From positions 496,001 to 560,000 of the forward strand of contig NZ_VWOX01000001.1 in assembly GCF_008629675.1 (NCBI RefSeq): a stretch of 64,000 nucleotides of DNA, given 5' to 3'. The DNA is from Roseiconus nitratireducens (GTDB lineage Bacteria > Planctomycetota > Planctomycetia > Pirellulales > Pirellulaceae). The notes under the pieces are model-generated. The model did not search any database. It was given only the letters and a program-made list of their open reading frames with translations, and was not told where the DNA came from. Below, piece by piece: positions 8,526 to 18,352 of this stretch. How positions within the stretch are numbered: position 1 is the first letter of the stretch; each line of letters opens with the position of its first letter. Made by a program: the position numbers and the translations under genes.

Positions 8526-8918
8526 TCAATGATTCCTTGTCGAAAAAAGGAGGATGTCAGGTGTGTCAGTCATGGCGGGCGTTACGGCACGGATGCGAAG
8601 GCAGAGAAGCCCATTGCAATGCGCAAAAACTCCAACCTAGTAAGCTTGTAAGGATAACCCCCGGGCCCCTAGGCGGCAACTTGGCCGCGCCGCGGTGAGT
8701 CATTTCTGCGGGGATTTGTCGGTTCGCCGGCAAACCTTTGCCGATCGCCGGGACCGGTCCCCCGTCGAGCCTTTCTGGTGGTGTGTCCCCGTCCGGCGTT
8801 TCACTTCGTTGTCAGCCGGGCCGTTTTCGGCTCCAATTGAGGGTTGTCGCGAACCCAGTCCGTCCCCCATCGGAGCTCGGCCGGTCGCCCCCCTCCCAAC
8901 GTTTCAGCAAATCCAGAT
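8526..8918. other. Divergent intergenic region, 393 bp
   Basis: Holds the leaders of the minus-strand oxidoreductase and the plus-strand LRR lipoprotein. Apart from the Shine-Dalgarno-like AAGGAA just upstream of the oxidoreductase start, I see no convincing promoter, repeat or RNA structure. Confidence 0.4.
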
Positions 8919-10241
8919 ATGAGCCCTGCCCACCGTTTCTTTGCATTCTGCTCCATCCTGGCCCTCAGTTTCGGCGTCGCGCTGGTCGGCTGCAGTTCGA
9001 AGACCCCCGAAGCACCACCGCAGACCGCCGAGCCCGAGGTGCAGCCGGAACCGCAACCGGAAGATGATTCCGAAGCGGTCGCGGCGTTGGAAAAGGCCGG
9101 ATACCTGCTGACGCGAAACGATGCCGGAACCGTCACCGGACTTGCCGTGGCCAGCGACTCTGACATCAGTGAGACGTACCAATACCTGTCCGGTGTTCCC
9201 AACGTGACCGAGGCTAGGTTCACCGGGCCCGGGATCAATGACAAGGGTTTGGATGCCCTGTCGGAGATGAAGAACCTGAAACGGTTGGATCTGACTGACA
9301 CGAAGATCACCGACCAGACTTTGGAGGCCGTCGGAAAGTTGACCAATTTGGAAGTGCTGGCCCTGCGCCGTACGGCCGTCAGCGCCGACGGGCTGGCGAA
9401 ACTGGACGGGCTGCAAAAGTTGCGGGCGATCGATCTTCGCAACAGCAACGTTGGCGATGAGGCGATGAAGGAACTGGCCAAGCTTCACTCCCTGGCCGAC
9501 GTGCAGGTGGAGAAATCGAAGGTCACCGACGCCGGCGTTCAGCACCTTGCCGATCTGCCGCTGAAATCTTTCAACGCCAACTACTGCACGTCACTCACCA
9601 ACAAGACGCTGAAGACCCTGGGCGGCATCCCGACCTTGGAGCAGATCCAGTTGGACTACACCAAGATCGACGATGAGGGCATGGATTCATTGGAAGGGCT
9701 GGATCGGCTGAAGCGATTGCGGATCCGTGGAACCGACGTCACCGGAAAAGGAATCGAGCACCTGTCCGATGCCGACAAGATGTACCGCATGGAATTGCGT
9801 GACACTTCCATCGACGACCAAGGACTGGGCGTGATCGCCAAATTGCCCGCGATGACCTACTTGGACCTGAGCGAATGTCGTTTGATCAGCCCCGAGGGGA
9901 TCAAGCAACTCGCTTCTTTGGACGGACTGACTTACCTGGGTTTTTGGGAAACCAAACTGAACGACGAAGCGTTGCAGGCACTGGCGCCGCTGGTAAATCT
10001 GACCGAATTGGATTTGAAAGCCACCAACATCACCGACGAGTCGCTTGACACGCTGATGAAGTTCCAAAAGTTGGAACGATTGAACCTGGCCGGCACCCAA
10101 CTCGGTGACGAGAGCTTTTTGAAGCTGGCATCGCTGCCAAACCTGAAGAGCATGAACGTGGCCAACACCTCGATCGGTTTCGACGTGATCGACGAATTGG
10201 CCGAGAAGTATCCAGATCTGCAAGTGGTTGAATTCGAGAAT
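8919..10241 (+). CDS. Leucine-rich-repeat lipoprotein
   Basis: From ATG 8919 the 441-residue protein opens with a lipoprotein signal peptide; the lipobox LVGC puts the lipid-modified cysteine at residue 25. A Pro/Glu/Gln-rich spacer (29-52) is followed by about fifteen leucine-rich repeats of 23-25 residues, with the pattern L..L..L.LR.T.I.D.GL..L (for example LKRLDLTDTKITDQTLEAV and LERLNLAGTQLGDESFLKL). This is the ribonuclease-inhibitor/cysteine-containing type of LRR found in many planctomycete surface proteins and indicates protein binding at the outer face of a membrane. No enzymatic motif is seen. TGA follows at 10242-10244. An in-frame GTG/ATG extension upstream (from 8844) precedes the signal and was rejected. 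Confidence 0.85.
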
Positions 10242-10263
10242 TGATCGGGCACCGGTGAGTGTC

Positions 10264-10276
10264 GCCCCTTCGGGGC
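10264..10276. terminator. Small GC hairpin between convergent genes
   Basis: GCCCC-TTC-GGGGC lies 20 bases after the LRR gene stop and 50 bases from the end of the convergent patatin gene. It has no T-run in either direction, so termination is only suggested by position. Confidence 0.35.
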
Positions 10277-10327
10277 TCTGCGGCTGTTTGACTGCATGCA
10301 ACCGGTGGGCAAGCCCCTGTCGGCCGC

Positions 10328-12154
10328 TCAGGTGGGCAGCGGGAACAGACGGTGATCGATTTGATTGAGCTGTTGCTGCAGGTCTCGCAGGCACTTGCTG
10401 GCCGCCTCCGCGCCTCGCCGGGCGATCTCCGGCGTTTGCTCGAACGCTCCGATGTCGACCTTCGCGACGTCCGGTGAAATCGTGAAATCGGCGGAGGCCG
10501 CACCCATCTGACTGAGGTTGCGCGACTGAACGTCCAGCAACCTGGCCCAGACCTGCAGCACGTTGGGCGTTTTCATCCGCTCGGTGGGCGTCTGCGGCGT
10601 GTTGCCTGCGAACAGCGGTTGCACCTTGGTCGAGACGTTCACGGCGATCACGTAGTTGCATCCCGATCGGACCAGGGCGTCGGCGGGGATCACATTCAAC
10701 ATCCCGCCGTCGACCAACGCTTGGCCGTCCCGGCAGATGGGTGCCGACAGGTACGGCAGGTTGATGCTCTCCAAAATCGCGTCGACTGAATCACCGCTTT
10801 TTCGGATCACTTCTTCTCCCCGGACCAGATCCACCCCGACGGTCTGGATCGGGATCGGAAGCTGCTCCAGACGCCAGTCTTGCAGGTAGTTGCGCAGCAT
10901 CGCGTCCCAGGAGTTGGAGCGAAACTTTCGCACCAGGTACCATTTGCTGCCGCCACGAATGCCGCGGTACAACCGAGGCAGTTTCAGGTCGGCGGTGAAG
11001 CAATCGATGCCGTATTGGATGTCGTAGCCGCTGCAATAGGTTACGCCCAGCATGGCTCCCACGCTGGTTCCCGCGACTTCATCAATCACCAGGTTCGCTT
11101 TCTCGAAAACATCCAGCACGCCGTAGTGTGACATGCCACGTGCCGCACCGCCGCCGAGTGCGATGCCGATTCGCACGCCCCGCAACGCGTGAACGACGCG
11201 TTCAATCGCGTGATCCAATCCGGATTCCGGCGGCTCGCCGACCTTGTAGTCGTGATTGGCAAGTTCGTAGATCGGGCTGATCGCCGGAGCAACCTGGACC
11301 GGCGGTGGCAGCACCCAAATCACGTCCAGTTTGTGCTTCCAGGCCGACGCCTGCTTCATCACCTTGACCAAGGCCTGGGTCTCGCCGAGAGCCGAATCCG
11401 GCGTCACCATCAGGTAGATCTGCTGCGAGTAGCTGTACAGGTGGGCGAGCTGTTGCCAGCGAATGTCGTTGCAGTGCAGGTCGACGTCGAACACGATGCG
11501 ATCCAGCGAATTCCAATCCGCCAATTGGGCACGTACCTGGCCTTCGGCTTTTTCGTCGATCGGGTCGCGGTGAACCAGGGTGCGGGGGCCGGAGGATCGG
11601 TGCGGGTCATCGCTAATGATGCCGACCGTTTCGCCGAGTTGTTCCAGCCGCCGGACGATGCGGTCGACCACGCCGCGGGTGGGCGTGCAGGTGTGCAAGA
11701 ACGTGATCGTTCGCGGACGCGGGTGCAGCCGATGGCGGACGGCCCGGTCGTTCATCCCGAACGTGCTGCCGCGCAGCAGGTTTTTGGCCATCAGCGGGTA
11801 TTGTCGCATCAGCCGGAACAGCGTCCTGGGTTGGATCTCCAACGTCATCGACGGTTCGTCGGCGATCACGTCCACCGGCGACGCTTCATCGTGCAGAAGT
11901 GGCATCAATCCCAGTTGATCGCCGGGGCCGTAGTTGGCGATCCGTGCGCCGGACGGACCGTCCGGCGACTCCATGCGGAAACGTCCACCGATCACCAGCG
12001 AGAGCGACTCGGGCATCCCGCCGGCCCGGATGGCCGCTTCGTCCGTCGCGAACGCTTTGACGGTGGTCCGCGCCGCGATCTCGCGGATTTCGTCTTCGGA
12101 CAAGCCGCTGGCGGCCGGGTGAAGCCGCAACAACGACTGGGCATCGGATTGCAT
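10328..12154 (-). CDS. Patatin-like phospholipase with N-terminal cyclic-nucleotide-binding domain (NTE type)
   Basis: The 608-residue protein combines an N-terminal cNMP-binding domain (about 10-125; GGRFRMES, GPGDQLGLMPLL), a linker domain (about 145-320), and a C-terminal patatin domain. The catalytic elements are all present: oxyanion loop GGGAARG (334-340), nucleophile motif GTSVG (Ser364) and the DGG dyad aspartate (D482). This layout matches bacterial relatives of neuropathy target esterase, which hydrolyse lysophospholipids at the membrane. The cNMP-domain phosphate cassette is not clearly conserved, so ligand control is uncertain. It starts 2 bases after the end of the deoxyhypusine-synthase-like gene and is almost certainly co-transcribed with it. 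Confidence 0.9.
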   Translation of the reverse strand: MQSDAQSLLRLHPAASGLSEDEIREIAARTTVKAFATDEAAIRAGGMPESLSLVIGGRFRMESPDGPSGARIANYGPGDQLGLMPLLHDEASPVDVIADEPSMTLEIQPRTLFRLMRQYPLMAKNLLRGSTFGMNDRAVRHRLHPRPRTITFLHTCTPTRGVVDRIVRRLEQLGETVGIISDDPHRSSGPRTLVHRDPIDEKAEGQVRAQLADWNSLDRIVFDVDLHCNDIRWQQLAHLYSYSQQIYLMVTPDSALGETQALVKVMKQASAWKHKLDVIWVLPPPVQVAPAISPIYELANHDYKVGEPPESGLDHAIERVVHALRGVRIGIALGGGAARGMSHYGVLDVFEKANLVIDEVAGTSVGAMLGVTYCSGYDIQYGIDCFTADLKLPRLYRGIRGGSKWYLVRKFRSNSWDAMLRNYLQDWRLEQLPIPIQTVGVDLVRGEEVIRKSGDSVDAILESINLPYLSAPICRDGQALVDGGMLNVIPADALVRSGCNYVIAVNVSTKVQPLFAGNTPQTPTERMKTPNVLQVWARLLDVQSRNLSQMGAASADFTISPDVAKVDIGAFEQTPEIARRGAEAASKCLRDLQQQLNQIDHRLFPLPT

Positions 12155-12156
12155 CG

Positions 12157-13122
12157 CTACCAGTTCAGCACGTAGGCAAAGATCAGCGGCGCGACAATCG
12201 ACGCGTCACTTTGAATCATGAATTTGGGCGTGTCACGGGCCAACTTTTCCCACGTGATTTTTTCATTGGGCACGGCCCCGCTGTAACCGCCAAAGCTGGT
12301 CACGGCATCACTGATCTGACAGAAGTAGCTCCACAGCGGAATGTCTTCCTTCAGGTCCTGACGCATCATCGGTACCACGCAGATCGAAAAGTCACCCGCG
12401 ATGCCGCCGCCGATCTGGAAGAAGCCGATGGGGTGGTCCGCACTGGTCTGGCGATACCATTCTGACAGCCGTTGCAACTGGACGGTGCCGGAGAGCATGG
12501 CGTGGTGGCCGGGCAGCGATCCGTCGATCACCCGTGCGGTAAAGATATTTCCCAGGGTGCTGTCTTCGATGCCCGGGACGAACACGGGGATCCCGGCATC
12601 TTTGGCGGCAGCGACCCAGCTGTTTTCGCGGGGGACCTGAAAGTGCTGCGGCAGTTCCGGATCGTCCAGCAAAGCGAACATGAATTCCGCCGGCGTCCGA
12701 CCCTGGCCCGATTCGGCGGCCGCTTTCCAGAGCTTCAGCAGCCGCGCCTCGATGTGCCGCATCACCGTTTCCGGGATGCAGGTATCGGTGACACGGTTGA
12801 ACCCGCCCTCGAGCAACTCCATTTCGTCATCGACCGACAGGGCACGCCAGTTCTCGATCACACGGTATTCGTCGTGGGCGACCAGATTGAAGATGTCCTC
12901 CTCCAGATTGGCCGCCGTACATGTGATTGCATGGACCTTTCCGGAACGGATCATCTCGGCCAGCGACAACCCCAGTTCGCCGGTGCTCATGGCGCCGGCC
13001 AAGGTGACCATCATGCGCCCGTCTTGGTCCTCGATCAATGATCGAAAGGACTTCGCAGCGGCCACGGTTTCACGAGCGTTGAAGTGACGAAAGTGACGTT
13101 CCAGGAAGTCGCTAATTTTCAA
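12157..13122 (-). CDS. Deoxyhypusine-synthase family protein
   Basis: The core is plainly the deoxyhypusine synthase family: MMVTLAGAMSTGELGLSLAEMI, CTAANLEEDIFN, a PVFVPGIEDSTLG segment, QIGGGI, and YSGAVPNEKITWEKL. The last contains a Lys (293 in the 321-residue form) at the position of the catalytic Lys of eukaryotic enzymes (sequence W-x-K). Eukaryotic members transfer the aminobutyl group of spermidine to eIF5A via NAD; plant relatives became homospermidine synthases. Bacteria have no eIF5A, so polyamine synthesis or another acceptor is likelier. I chose the TTG at 13122 because the sequence MKISDFLERHF then begins at the family N-terminus and GGAG lies 7 bases upstream; an ATG at 13182 would add 20 residues. 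Confidence 0.88.
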   Translation of the reverse strand: MKISDFLERHFRHFNARETVAAAKSFRSLIEDQDGRMMVTLAGAMSTGELGLSLAEMIRSGKVHAITCTAANLEEDIFNLVAHDEYRVIENWRALSVDDEMELLEGGFNRVTDTCIPETVMRHIEARLLKLWKAAAESGQGRTPAEFMFALLDDPELPQHFQVPRENSWVAAAKDAGIPVFVPGIEDSTLGNIFTARVIDGSLPGHHAMLSGTVQLQRLSEWYRQTSADHPIGFFQIGGGIAGDFSICVVPMMRQDLKEDIPLWSYFCQISDAVTSFGGYSGAVPNEKITWEKLARDTPKFMIQSDASIVAPLIFAYVLNW

Positions 13123-13249
13123 AACAGAACTCCGTCTGGTGGAGTGGGGGTGATGGGGTCGTCGTTGAAACTCAAATGCCAATGCGTCGCCGGTCTGCCC
13201 GTTGATAGGTGGTGCGTGACGCTTAGGTGTTCGCTTGCGGCCCGACCTC

Positions 13250-14836
13250 TCAGGACGAGGGGGTGAGGTTCGATTTCAGTCGTTGCAACAGTTCGTACTT
13301 TTGGGATTCACTGGCGCCTTCCAAGGCGTGGGTCAGGCCCAGCATGAATTCGGCATAGTCGTTGTGCCAATCGTGTGCCGTTTTGGTGACGTCCAGGCGA
13401 GGCTTGGGGGCCCCCTGCGACATCGGTTTGGTGCCGGGCCTCAGATCGAACGTTTCGTCGAATTGCGGTCGGTAGATGCGGTCGCCGTCCAATCCGCGTT
13501 TGATCAGCAACTCTCGCAGCGTGGCCCGAGCATCTTCCTCGCCGTGATTCAGGAACAGACCGCCGGTGATCGGACAGCGCTCCATGATCCAATCAAGCAA
13601 TTCATCCTGGTCAGCGTGGGCCGAGTAGTTTCCCAGGCTGCGAATGTTCGCGCGGACCTTGAACTCGGCCCCGAAGATCCGGACCTCTTTGGCACCGCTG
13701 GTGATGATGTGCCCCAAGGTCCCGGGGGACTGGTAGCCGACGAACAGGACCGTGCATTCGGGCCGATAAATGTTGTTCTTCAGGTGATGCTTGATCCGTC
13801 CCGCCGTGCACATTCCGCTGGCCGAAATGATGATCGCACCGCGTTTGATGTTATTGATCGCCTTGCTTTCATCGAGCGACTGGACGAGATGGAAGTTGGG
13901 ATGGCGGAACAATTCCGATTCATCGACCTCCACGTCTTCCAGCTTGTCGGCGTGTTTGATGAAGACTTCCGTTGCCCGCCTCGCCATCGGCGAATCCAGG
14001 TACACGTTGGCATCCGGAATCTGCCCCTTGGACAGCAGGTAGCCGATGTCGTGCAGCAGTTCCTGGCTGCGTTCGACGGCGAAGGAGGGAATGACGACGT
14101 TGCCGCCCCGATTGAGCGCCGTGGTCAATTCGTCTCGCAGGGCGTTGCGACGCTTCTCCAGCGTGTAGTCTTCCCGTTGTCGGTCGCCGTAGGTGGATTC
14201 GCAAATGATGTAGTCGTAGCCGACCGGCGCATCCGGTTCGGGGTGAAAGGCTTTTTCTTCGGGACCAATGTCACCGGAAAATAACAGCGAAAGCTCGGTG
14301 GACCCCGGCTGGCTGATTTTCAACTCGATCGACGCCGAACCGAGCAGGTGGCCGGCGTTCCACAACCGGGCGCGGATGCCTTCGGCCGGTTCGAACCACT
14401 TTTCGTAGGGTTGGGCGCTGAGCAGGCGCAGGGTGGCTTCCGCATCCGGCATCGTGTAGATCGGTTCGACCGCGGGCAGGCCGCGGCGGCGGAGGTTTTT
14501 ATTGTGCCGCTTGACGCCGGATTCCTGGATGTAGGCGGCATCGGTGAGCATGAATTGCAGCAGGTCGCACGTCGCCTGGGTCGTCACGATCTTTTGTTTG
14601 AAGCCTTGCTTGACCAGCTTGGGCAACAGGCCGGAGTGATCGATGTGGGCGTGCGTCAGCAACAAGAAATCGATCGATTTGGGATCGAAGGGGAAGTCGT
14701 TGTAGTTCAGTTCCTGGGTGGTTTTGCTTCCCTGGAACAAGCCGCAGTCGATCAGAAATCGGTGCTTTCCCGTGTCCACCAGCGAACACGATCCGGTGAC
14801 GGTGCCGGCGGCACCGCAGAAGGTCAATTGCGTCAT
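13250..14836 (-). CDS. Beta-CASP metallo-beta-lactamase-fold RNA-processing exonuclease
   Basis: The 528-residue protein has the metal-binding THAHIDHSGLLP (motif 2, 61-72), the GTVTGSCSLVD lead-in at the N-terminus, SGDIGP, the beta-CASP segment (CESTYGDR ... NVVIPSFAVERSQELL ... YLDSPMA), SASGMCTAGRIKHHL and the terminal FSAH-like YSAHADQDELLDW of the RMMBL region. These are the hallmarks of CPSF73-like/ribonuclease J-related enzymes that act on RNA as zinc-dependent endo- or exonucleases. The C-terminal 60 residues (after QFDETFDLRPG) are outside the family core. The gene is monocistronic on the minus strand, 127 bases upstream of the deoxyhypusine-synthase-like start. Confidence 0.9.
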   Translation of the reverse strand: MTQLTFCGAAGTVTGSCSLVDTGKHRFLIDCGLFQGSKTTQELNYNDFPFDPKSIDFLLLTHAHIDHSGLLPKLVKQGFKQKIVTTQATCDLLQFMLTDAAYIQESGVKRHNKNLRRRGLPAVEPIYTMPDAEATLRLLSAQPYEKWFEPAEGIRARLWNAGHLLGSASIELKISQPGSTELSLLFSGDIGPEEKAFHPEPDAPVGYDYIICESTYGDRQREDYTLEKRRNALRDELTTALNRGGNVVIPSFAVERSQELLHDIGYLLSKGQIPDANVYLDSPMARRATEVFIKHADKLEDVEVDESELFRHPNFHLVQSLDESKAINNIKRGAIIISASGMCTAGRIKHHLKNNIYRPECTVLFVGYQSPGTLGHIITSGAKEVRIFGAEFKVRANIRSLGNYSAHADQDELLDWIMERCPITGGLFLNHGEEDARATLRELLIKRGLDGDRIYRPQFDETFDLRPGTKPMSQGAPKPRLDVTKTAHDWHNDYAEFMLGLTHALEGASESQKYELLQRLKSNLTPSS

Positions 14837-14982
14837 GGATCCGATGGAGTCCCGAGGAGAGAAAAGGTGGTGGCACGGGGAACAGACGTTCGGTCTTTCG
14901 CACCGCGAAAGACGCCGCGTTTCACAACATTCGCGGAGCGAAAGGCGACGATGGCGAGTCTGGTGTCATGGGGCAACACGTT

Positions 14983-15624
14983 CTAGAAGATATCGCGTCC
15001 GCGTCCGTGAACATACCACTGCCACACCATTCGCGTGGCGATGCTCCGAAGCGGACGCCAGGACCGCGCCCGCTCGATGACCGCCTGGGGCGTGGCGTAC
15101 TCCGTCTGGTCGATTTCTTCGATGCCCTTGATCAATCCAAGATCGCCCACCGGCAAAACGTCCGGCCGCAACAAGGCGGTCATCAAGAACACGTCGGCCG
15201 ACCAGTGTCCCAGCCCCAGTCGAGCCACGATCTGTTCCCGCACCGCTTCGTCATTCATCCGTGAGAGCGATTGGATGCGGAACCGCTTTTCCAGGCAGTC
15301 GTGTGCGAGGGCCAGGGTGTAACGCGCTTTCTGTCGGCTGAATCCCAGCTGGCGAAGACCGGGCACATCCAATCGCACGATAGCATCCGGACGGATCGGC
15401 GTCCCACAGGCCTCCCGGAATCGCAGGTAAGTCGCCTTGGCGGATTCCACCGAAACCTGTTGTTCCAAAATGATCTGGACCAGTGTCCCCAGCGAAGCGG
15501 GGCGGCGGAGCAGTGGAGGCGGACCGTGGGCCTGGAGCACCTTGGCCAGGGCGGGGTCCCGCCCGGCCAATTCCGCGGCGCCGTCGGCAATCGCCTGTTT
15601 GGTCAGGCGGACCGGCCGGTTCAA
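14983..15624 (-). CDS. DNA-3-methyladenine glycosylase / HhH-GPD family
   Basis: This 213-residue protein is a compact AlkA-type base-excision glycosylase without the N-terminal beta domain. It has the helix-hairpin-helix ARLGLGHWSAD (134-144) and the catalytic aspartate in PVGDLGL (D161). The first HhH-like stretch LDVPGLRQLGFSRQKA is also present. The expected role is removal of alkylated purines from DNA. Its ATG overlaps the TGA of the upstream peptidase gene by 4 bases (ATGA), so translation is coupled. It lacks cysteines for an FeS cluster, separating it from the MutY/Nth branch. Confidence 0.88.
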   Translation of the reverse strand: MNRPVRLTKQAIADGAAELAGRDPALAKVLQAHGPPPLLRRPASLGTLVQIILEQQVSVESAKATYLRFREACGTPIRPDAIVRLDVPGLRQLGFSRQKARYTLALAHDCLEKRFRIQSLSRMNDEAVREQIVARLGLGHWSADVFLMTALLRPDVLPVGDLGLIKGIEEIDQTEYATPQAVIERARSWRPLRSIATRMVWQWYVHGRGRDIF

Positions 15625-17423
15625 AGCAATGCATCCAATTCGTCGGTCAACGTCTTGAACCGCTCCAGCGTCGTCTTGATCGGTTCGGGGCTGGTCATGT
15701 CAACGCCCGCATCACGCAACAAATCCAGCGGGTCTTTGCTGCAGCCTTCGGACAGAAATTTCAAGTAGTCCTTCAATTCCGATTCGCCGCCTTCGAGCAC
15801 CCGCCGCGATAGCGCCACGGCTGCACTCAGCCCGGTGGCGTACTTGTAAACGTAGAACGCACGATAAAAGTGGGGGATGCGAAAACACTCCAGTTCCAAT
15901 TCCTTGTCGACGACAAACTCGGGACCAAAGTACGCGTCCAGCAGTTCGCGATAGACGGAGCGGAACGACGCCACGGTCAGCGGTTCGCCGGCTTCGGCCA
16001 TTTCGTGTGTCCGCTTCTCGAACTCGGCGAACATCGTTTGCCGGACGACGGTGGCCCGAATGCTGTCCAGTTCGTTGTTGATCAGATACGCCCTTTCGGT
16101 GTCGTCGGTGGCCTTCTTCAACAGGTGTTCGGTCAGCAGTTGCTCGTTGAACGTGCTGGCGACTTCGGCGACGAAAATGGTGTAGTTGTAATACTGGAAC
16201 GGTTGATGGTGCGCCGAGTACCAACTGTGCATCGAATGGCCGGCTTCGTGGGTCAACGTGAACACGTCATTGAGCACGTCCGGTTTGAAGTTCATCAGGA
16301 TGTACGGATCACCGTCGAAGGACCCGCAGCTGAACGCACCGCTTTGCTTGCCTCGGTTCGGGTAGCGGTCGGCCCACCGATTCCGCAGTCCCTGCTCCAG
16401 CGTCCCGATGTATTCGGCACCGAGCGGTTGCAGGGATTCGATCACGACGTCCACTGCCTGGTCCCAGGTGTGCTCCTTTTTCATGCCGCTGAGGATCGGG
16501 ACGTAGGTGTCGTAATGATGGATGTCCGGCAAGTCCATCTTGCGGCGACGGACGTCAAAGTAGCGATGCACGTTGGGCAGTGAGTCACGGACGGCCGCGA
16601 TCAGGTTTTCGTACACCTCCACCGGCACGTTATCGGGAAACAACGCCGCTTCCAGCGACGATTCGTGATTGCGAGCGCGGGCGTAGTAGACATCGCGATG
16701 GATGCTGCCGCCCAACGTCGCGGCGAACGTGTTCTCGTGCTCGCCGACTTCCTTGTAATACTGCAGGAAAGCTTCGCGACGAACATCACGCGACGGGCTG
16801 TGCAGGAACTGGATGAACGTCGCGTGCGACAACTCTTGTTCGTTGCCGTTGGCATCTTTCAACGTGCCAAAGCGAAGGTCGACGTCGTTCAATTGCCGAA
16901 ACGCGTTGCCGGCGGCCGAGGCCATTTCGCCCTGCATGGCCAGCAGCTTTTCCTCCCGGTCACTCAGCGTGTGCGGACGTTCGCGGAGCACACGTTCCAG
17001 TTGCAGCCGAAACGGTTCCAGAATCGGATCGTCGACCAGCGTTTGCATCGCCGCCGGATCGATGGCCAGCAATTCCGGTTGCAGATAGCTGGCGGCCTGA
17101 CTGGCCCGAACGGCCAGGGTTTGGAACCGCGACTTCATCGCCTGGGAATCGCTGTCGCCCTGATCTTCGGTGGTTTTCAGGAACGCGTAGATCGCCACCC
17201 GTTCGGCGTCGCGGGAAAAGTCGGAGTCGAATTGCAGAGCCTGCAACAGCGTTTCGGCCGACTCGCCCAATCGCCCCCGAAACGATTCGTAGGTCTCAAT
17301 CCGCTCGCCGAGCGAGGCCAAAGCTTTTTCCCACTGTTGGTCGTCGGAAAACAGGCTGGAAAGATCCCAGCAGTCCTGCTGGGGGACTTCCTGGCGACGT
17401 GGCAACGTGTTGGTCTGGGACAT
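15621..17423 (-). CDS. pepF: Oligoendopeptidase F (M3 family metallopeptidase)
   Basis: From ATG 17423 the protein is 600 residues, the normal length. The zinc site HEAGHSMHSW starts at residue 392 (H392, E393, H396) and is followed by the family sequences FVAEVASTFNEQLL and EFEKRTHEMAEAGE. The N-terminal alpha-helical domain (WDLSSLF...YESFRGRL) is intact. It cleaves short peptides in the cytoplasm. A longer frame reaches 17501, but the added residues are basic and unlike homologues. It is the first gene of a two-gene transcript with the DNA glycosylase, joined by a 4-base overlap. Confidence 0.93.
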   Translation of the reverse strand: MSQTNTLPRRQEVPQQDCWDLSSLFSDDQQWEKALASLGERIETYESFRGRLGESAETLLQALQFDSDFSRDAERVAIYAFLKTTEDQGDSDSQAMKSRFQTLAVRASQAASYLQPELLAIDPAAMQTLVDDPILEPFRLQLERVLRERPHTLSDREEKLLAMQGEMASAAGNAFRQLNDVDLRFGTLKDANGNEQELSHATFIQFLHSPSRDVRREAFLQYYKEVGEHENTFAATLGGSIHRDVYYARARNHESSLEAALFPDNVPVEVYENLIAAVRDSLPNVHRYFDVRRRKMDLPDIHHYDTYVPILSGMKKEHTWDQAVDVVIESLQPLGAEYIGTLEQGLRNRWADRYPNRGKQSGAFSCGSFDGDPYILMNFKPDVLNDVFTLTHEAGHSMHSWYSAHHQPFQYYNYTIFVAEVASTFNEQLLTEHLLKKATDDTERAYLINNELDSIRATVVRQTMFAEFEKRTHEMAEAGEPLTVASFRSVYRELLDAYFGPEFVVDKELELECFRIPHFYRAFYVYKYATGLSAAVALSRRVLEGGESELKDYLKFLSEGCSKDPLDLLRDAGVDMTSPEPIKTTLERFKTLTDELDALL

Positions 17424-17545
17424 GTCGTCTCGCGATTGGAGGGCCAAGCGGGGCAATCGAACTACCCGGGGTGTTTTAGAACCCCGTTGCGGCAAGAGCA
17501 ATCAGGGGCTTCCGCGGTCGCATCGGCGTCGGCCCCTGGAAAGCT

Positions 17546-18352
17546 TTAGCGAAATGTTTCGTCGGGTCCTGGGAAGGATCCGTCGGCGACCGCTTGATGA
17601 AAGGATGCGGCGGTGTCTCGGACGATTTCGGCGACCGATGCCATCTTTCGAACGAACTTGGGCGTGTAGCCTGCGGTCAAACCGATCAGGTCGTGCGTTA
17701 CCAGGACCTGGCCGGTGGTGTTCCCCCCGGCGCCGATCCCGATCGTCGGAACCCGAATCGCATCGTGGATCGCCTTGGTGACCAATTCGGGGACGCATTC
17801 GATCAGCACGGCGAAGGCCCCGGCCTGTTCGGCGGCCACGGCGTCGGCGACCAGGGCCTCCTGGTCTCGTTGGACCCGGTAGCCGCCATCAACGTTTACG
17901 TTTTGCGGCCGCAATCCGACGTGGGCCATCACCGGGATTCCGGCGGTCACCATGGCGTCGATTCGCGCGGCCTGTTCGGCGCCGCCTTCCAGCTTGACCG
18001 CATGGCATTGTGTTTCCTTCAGCACCCGCGCGGCCGACCGAATGCTGCGGCCAATTTCCAATTGACCTTCGGGAAACGGCAGGTCGACGACCACCAGCGC
18101 CCGTTCAGCCGCGCGGCCGACCATTTCGGCGTGGTAGATCATTTGATCCATGGTCACCGGCAACGTGGTTGAGTGACCTTGGACGACCATCGCCAGGCTG
18201 TCGCCGACCAACAACACGTCGATCCCCGCTTCATCCAACACCTTGGCCGTGGGGTAGTCGTAGGCGGTCAGCATCGAAATCGATCCGCCTTTGTCGCGTC
18301 GTTTTTGCAGCGTGCGGGTCGTGAGACGCTCGGGGGGCGTGGGTGCGGTCAT
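17546..18352 (-). CDS. panB: 3-methyl-2-oxobutanoate hydroxymethyltransferase
   Basis: This enzyme uses 5,10-methylene-tetrahydrofolate to make ketopantoate, the first step toward pantothenate and coenzyme A. The 268-residue protein has the full PanB pattern: MLTAYDYPTAKVLDEAGID, LLVGDSLAMVVQGH (metal-binding Asp), VKLEGG, PVMAHVGLRPQ, ECVP and PTIGIGAG. The start is ATG 18352; the frame continues upstream for 124 codons, but that part is translated intergenic repeat and lacks any family resemblance. No panC or panD is next to it. Its use of a folate C1 unit fits with folC elsewhere in the window. Confidence 0.95.
   Translation of the reverse strand: MTAPTPPERLTTRTLQKRRDKGGSISMLTAYDYPTAKVLDEAGIDVLLVGDSLAMVVQGHSTTLPVTMDQMIYHAEMVGRAAERALVVVDLPFPEGQLEIGRSIRSAARVLKETQCHAVKLEGGAEQAARIDAMVTAGIPVMAHVGLRPQNVNVDGGYRVQRDQEALVADAVAAEQAGAFAVLIECVPELVTKAIHDAIRVPTIGIGAGGNTTGQVLVTHDLIGLTAGYTPKFVRKMASVAEIVRDTAASFHQAVADGSFPGPDETFR

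Noticed and set aside
13235..14284. 349-codon plus-strand frame opposite the beta-CASP nuclease
   Set aside because: Antisense shadow of a gene with intact catalytic motifs.
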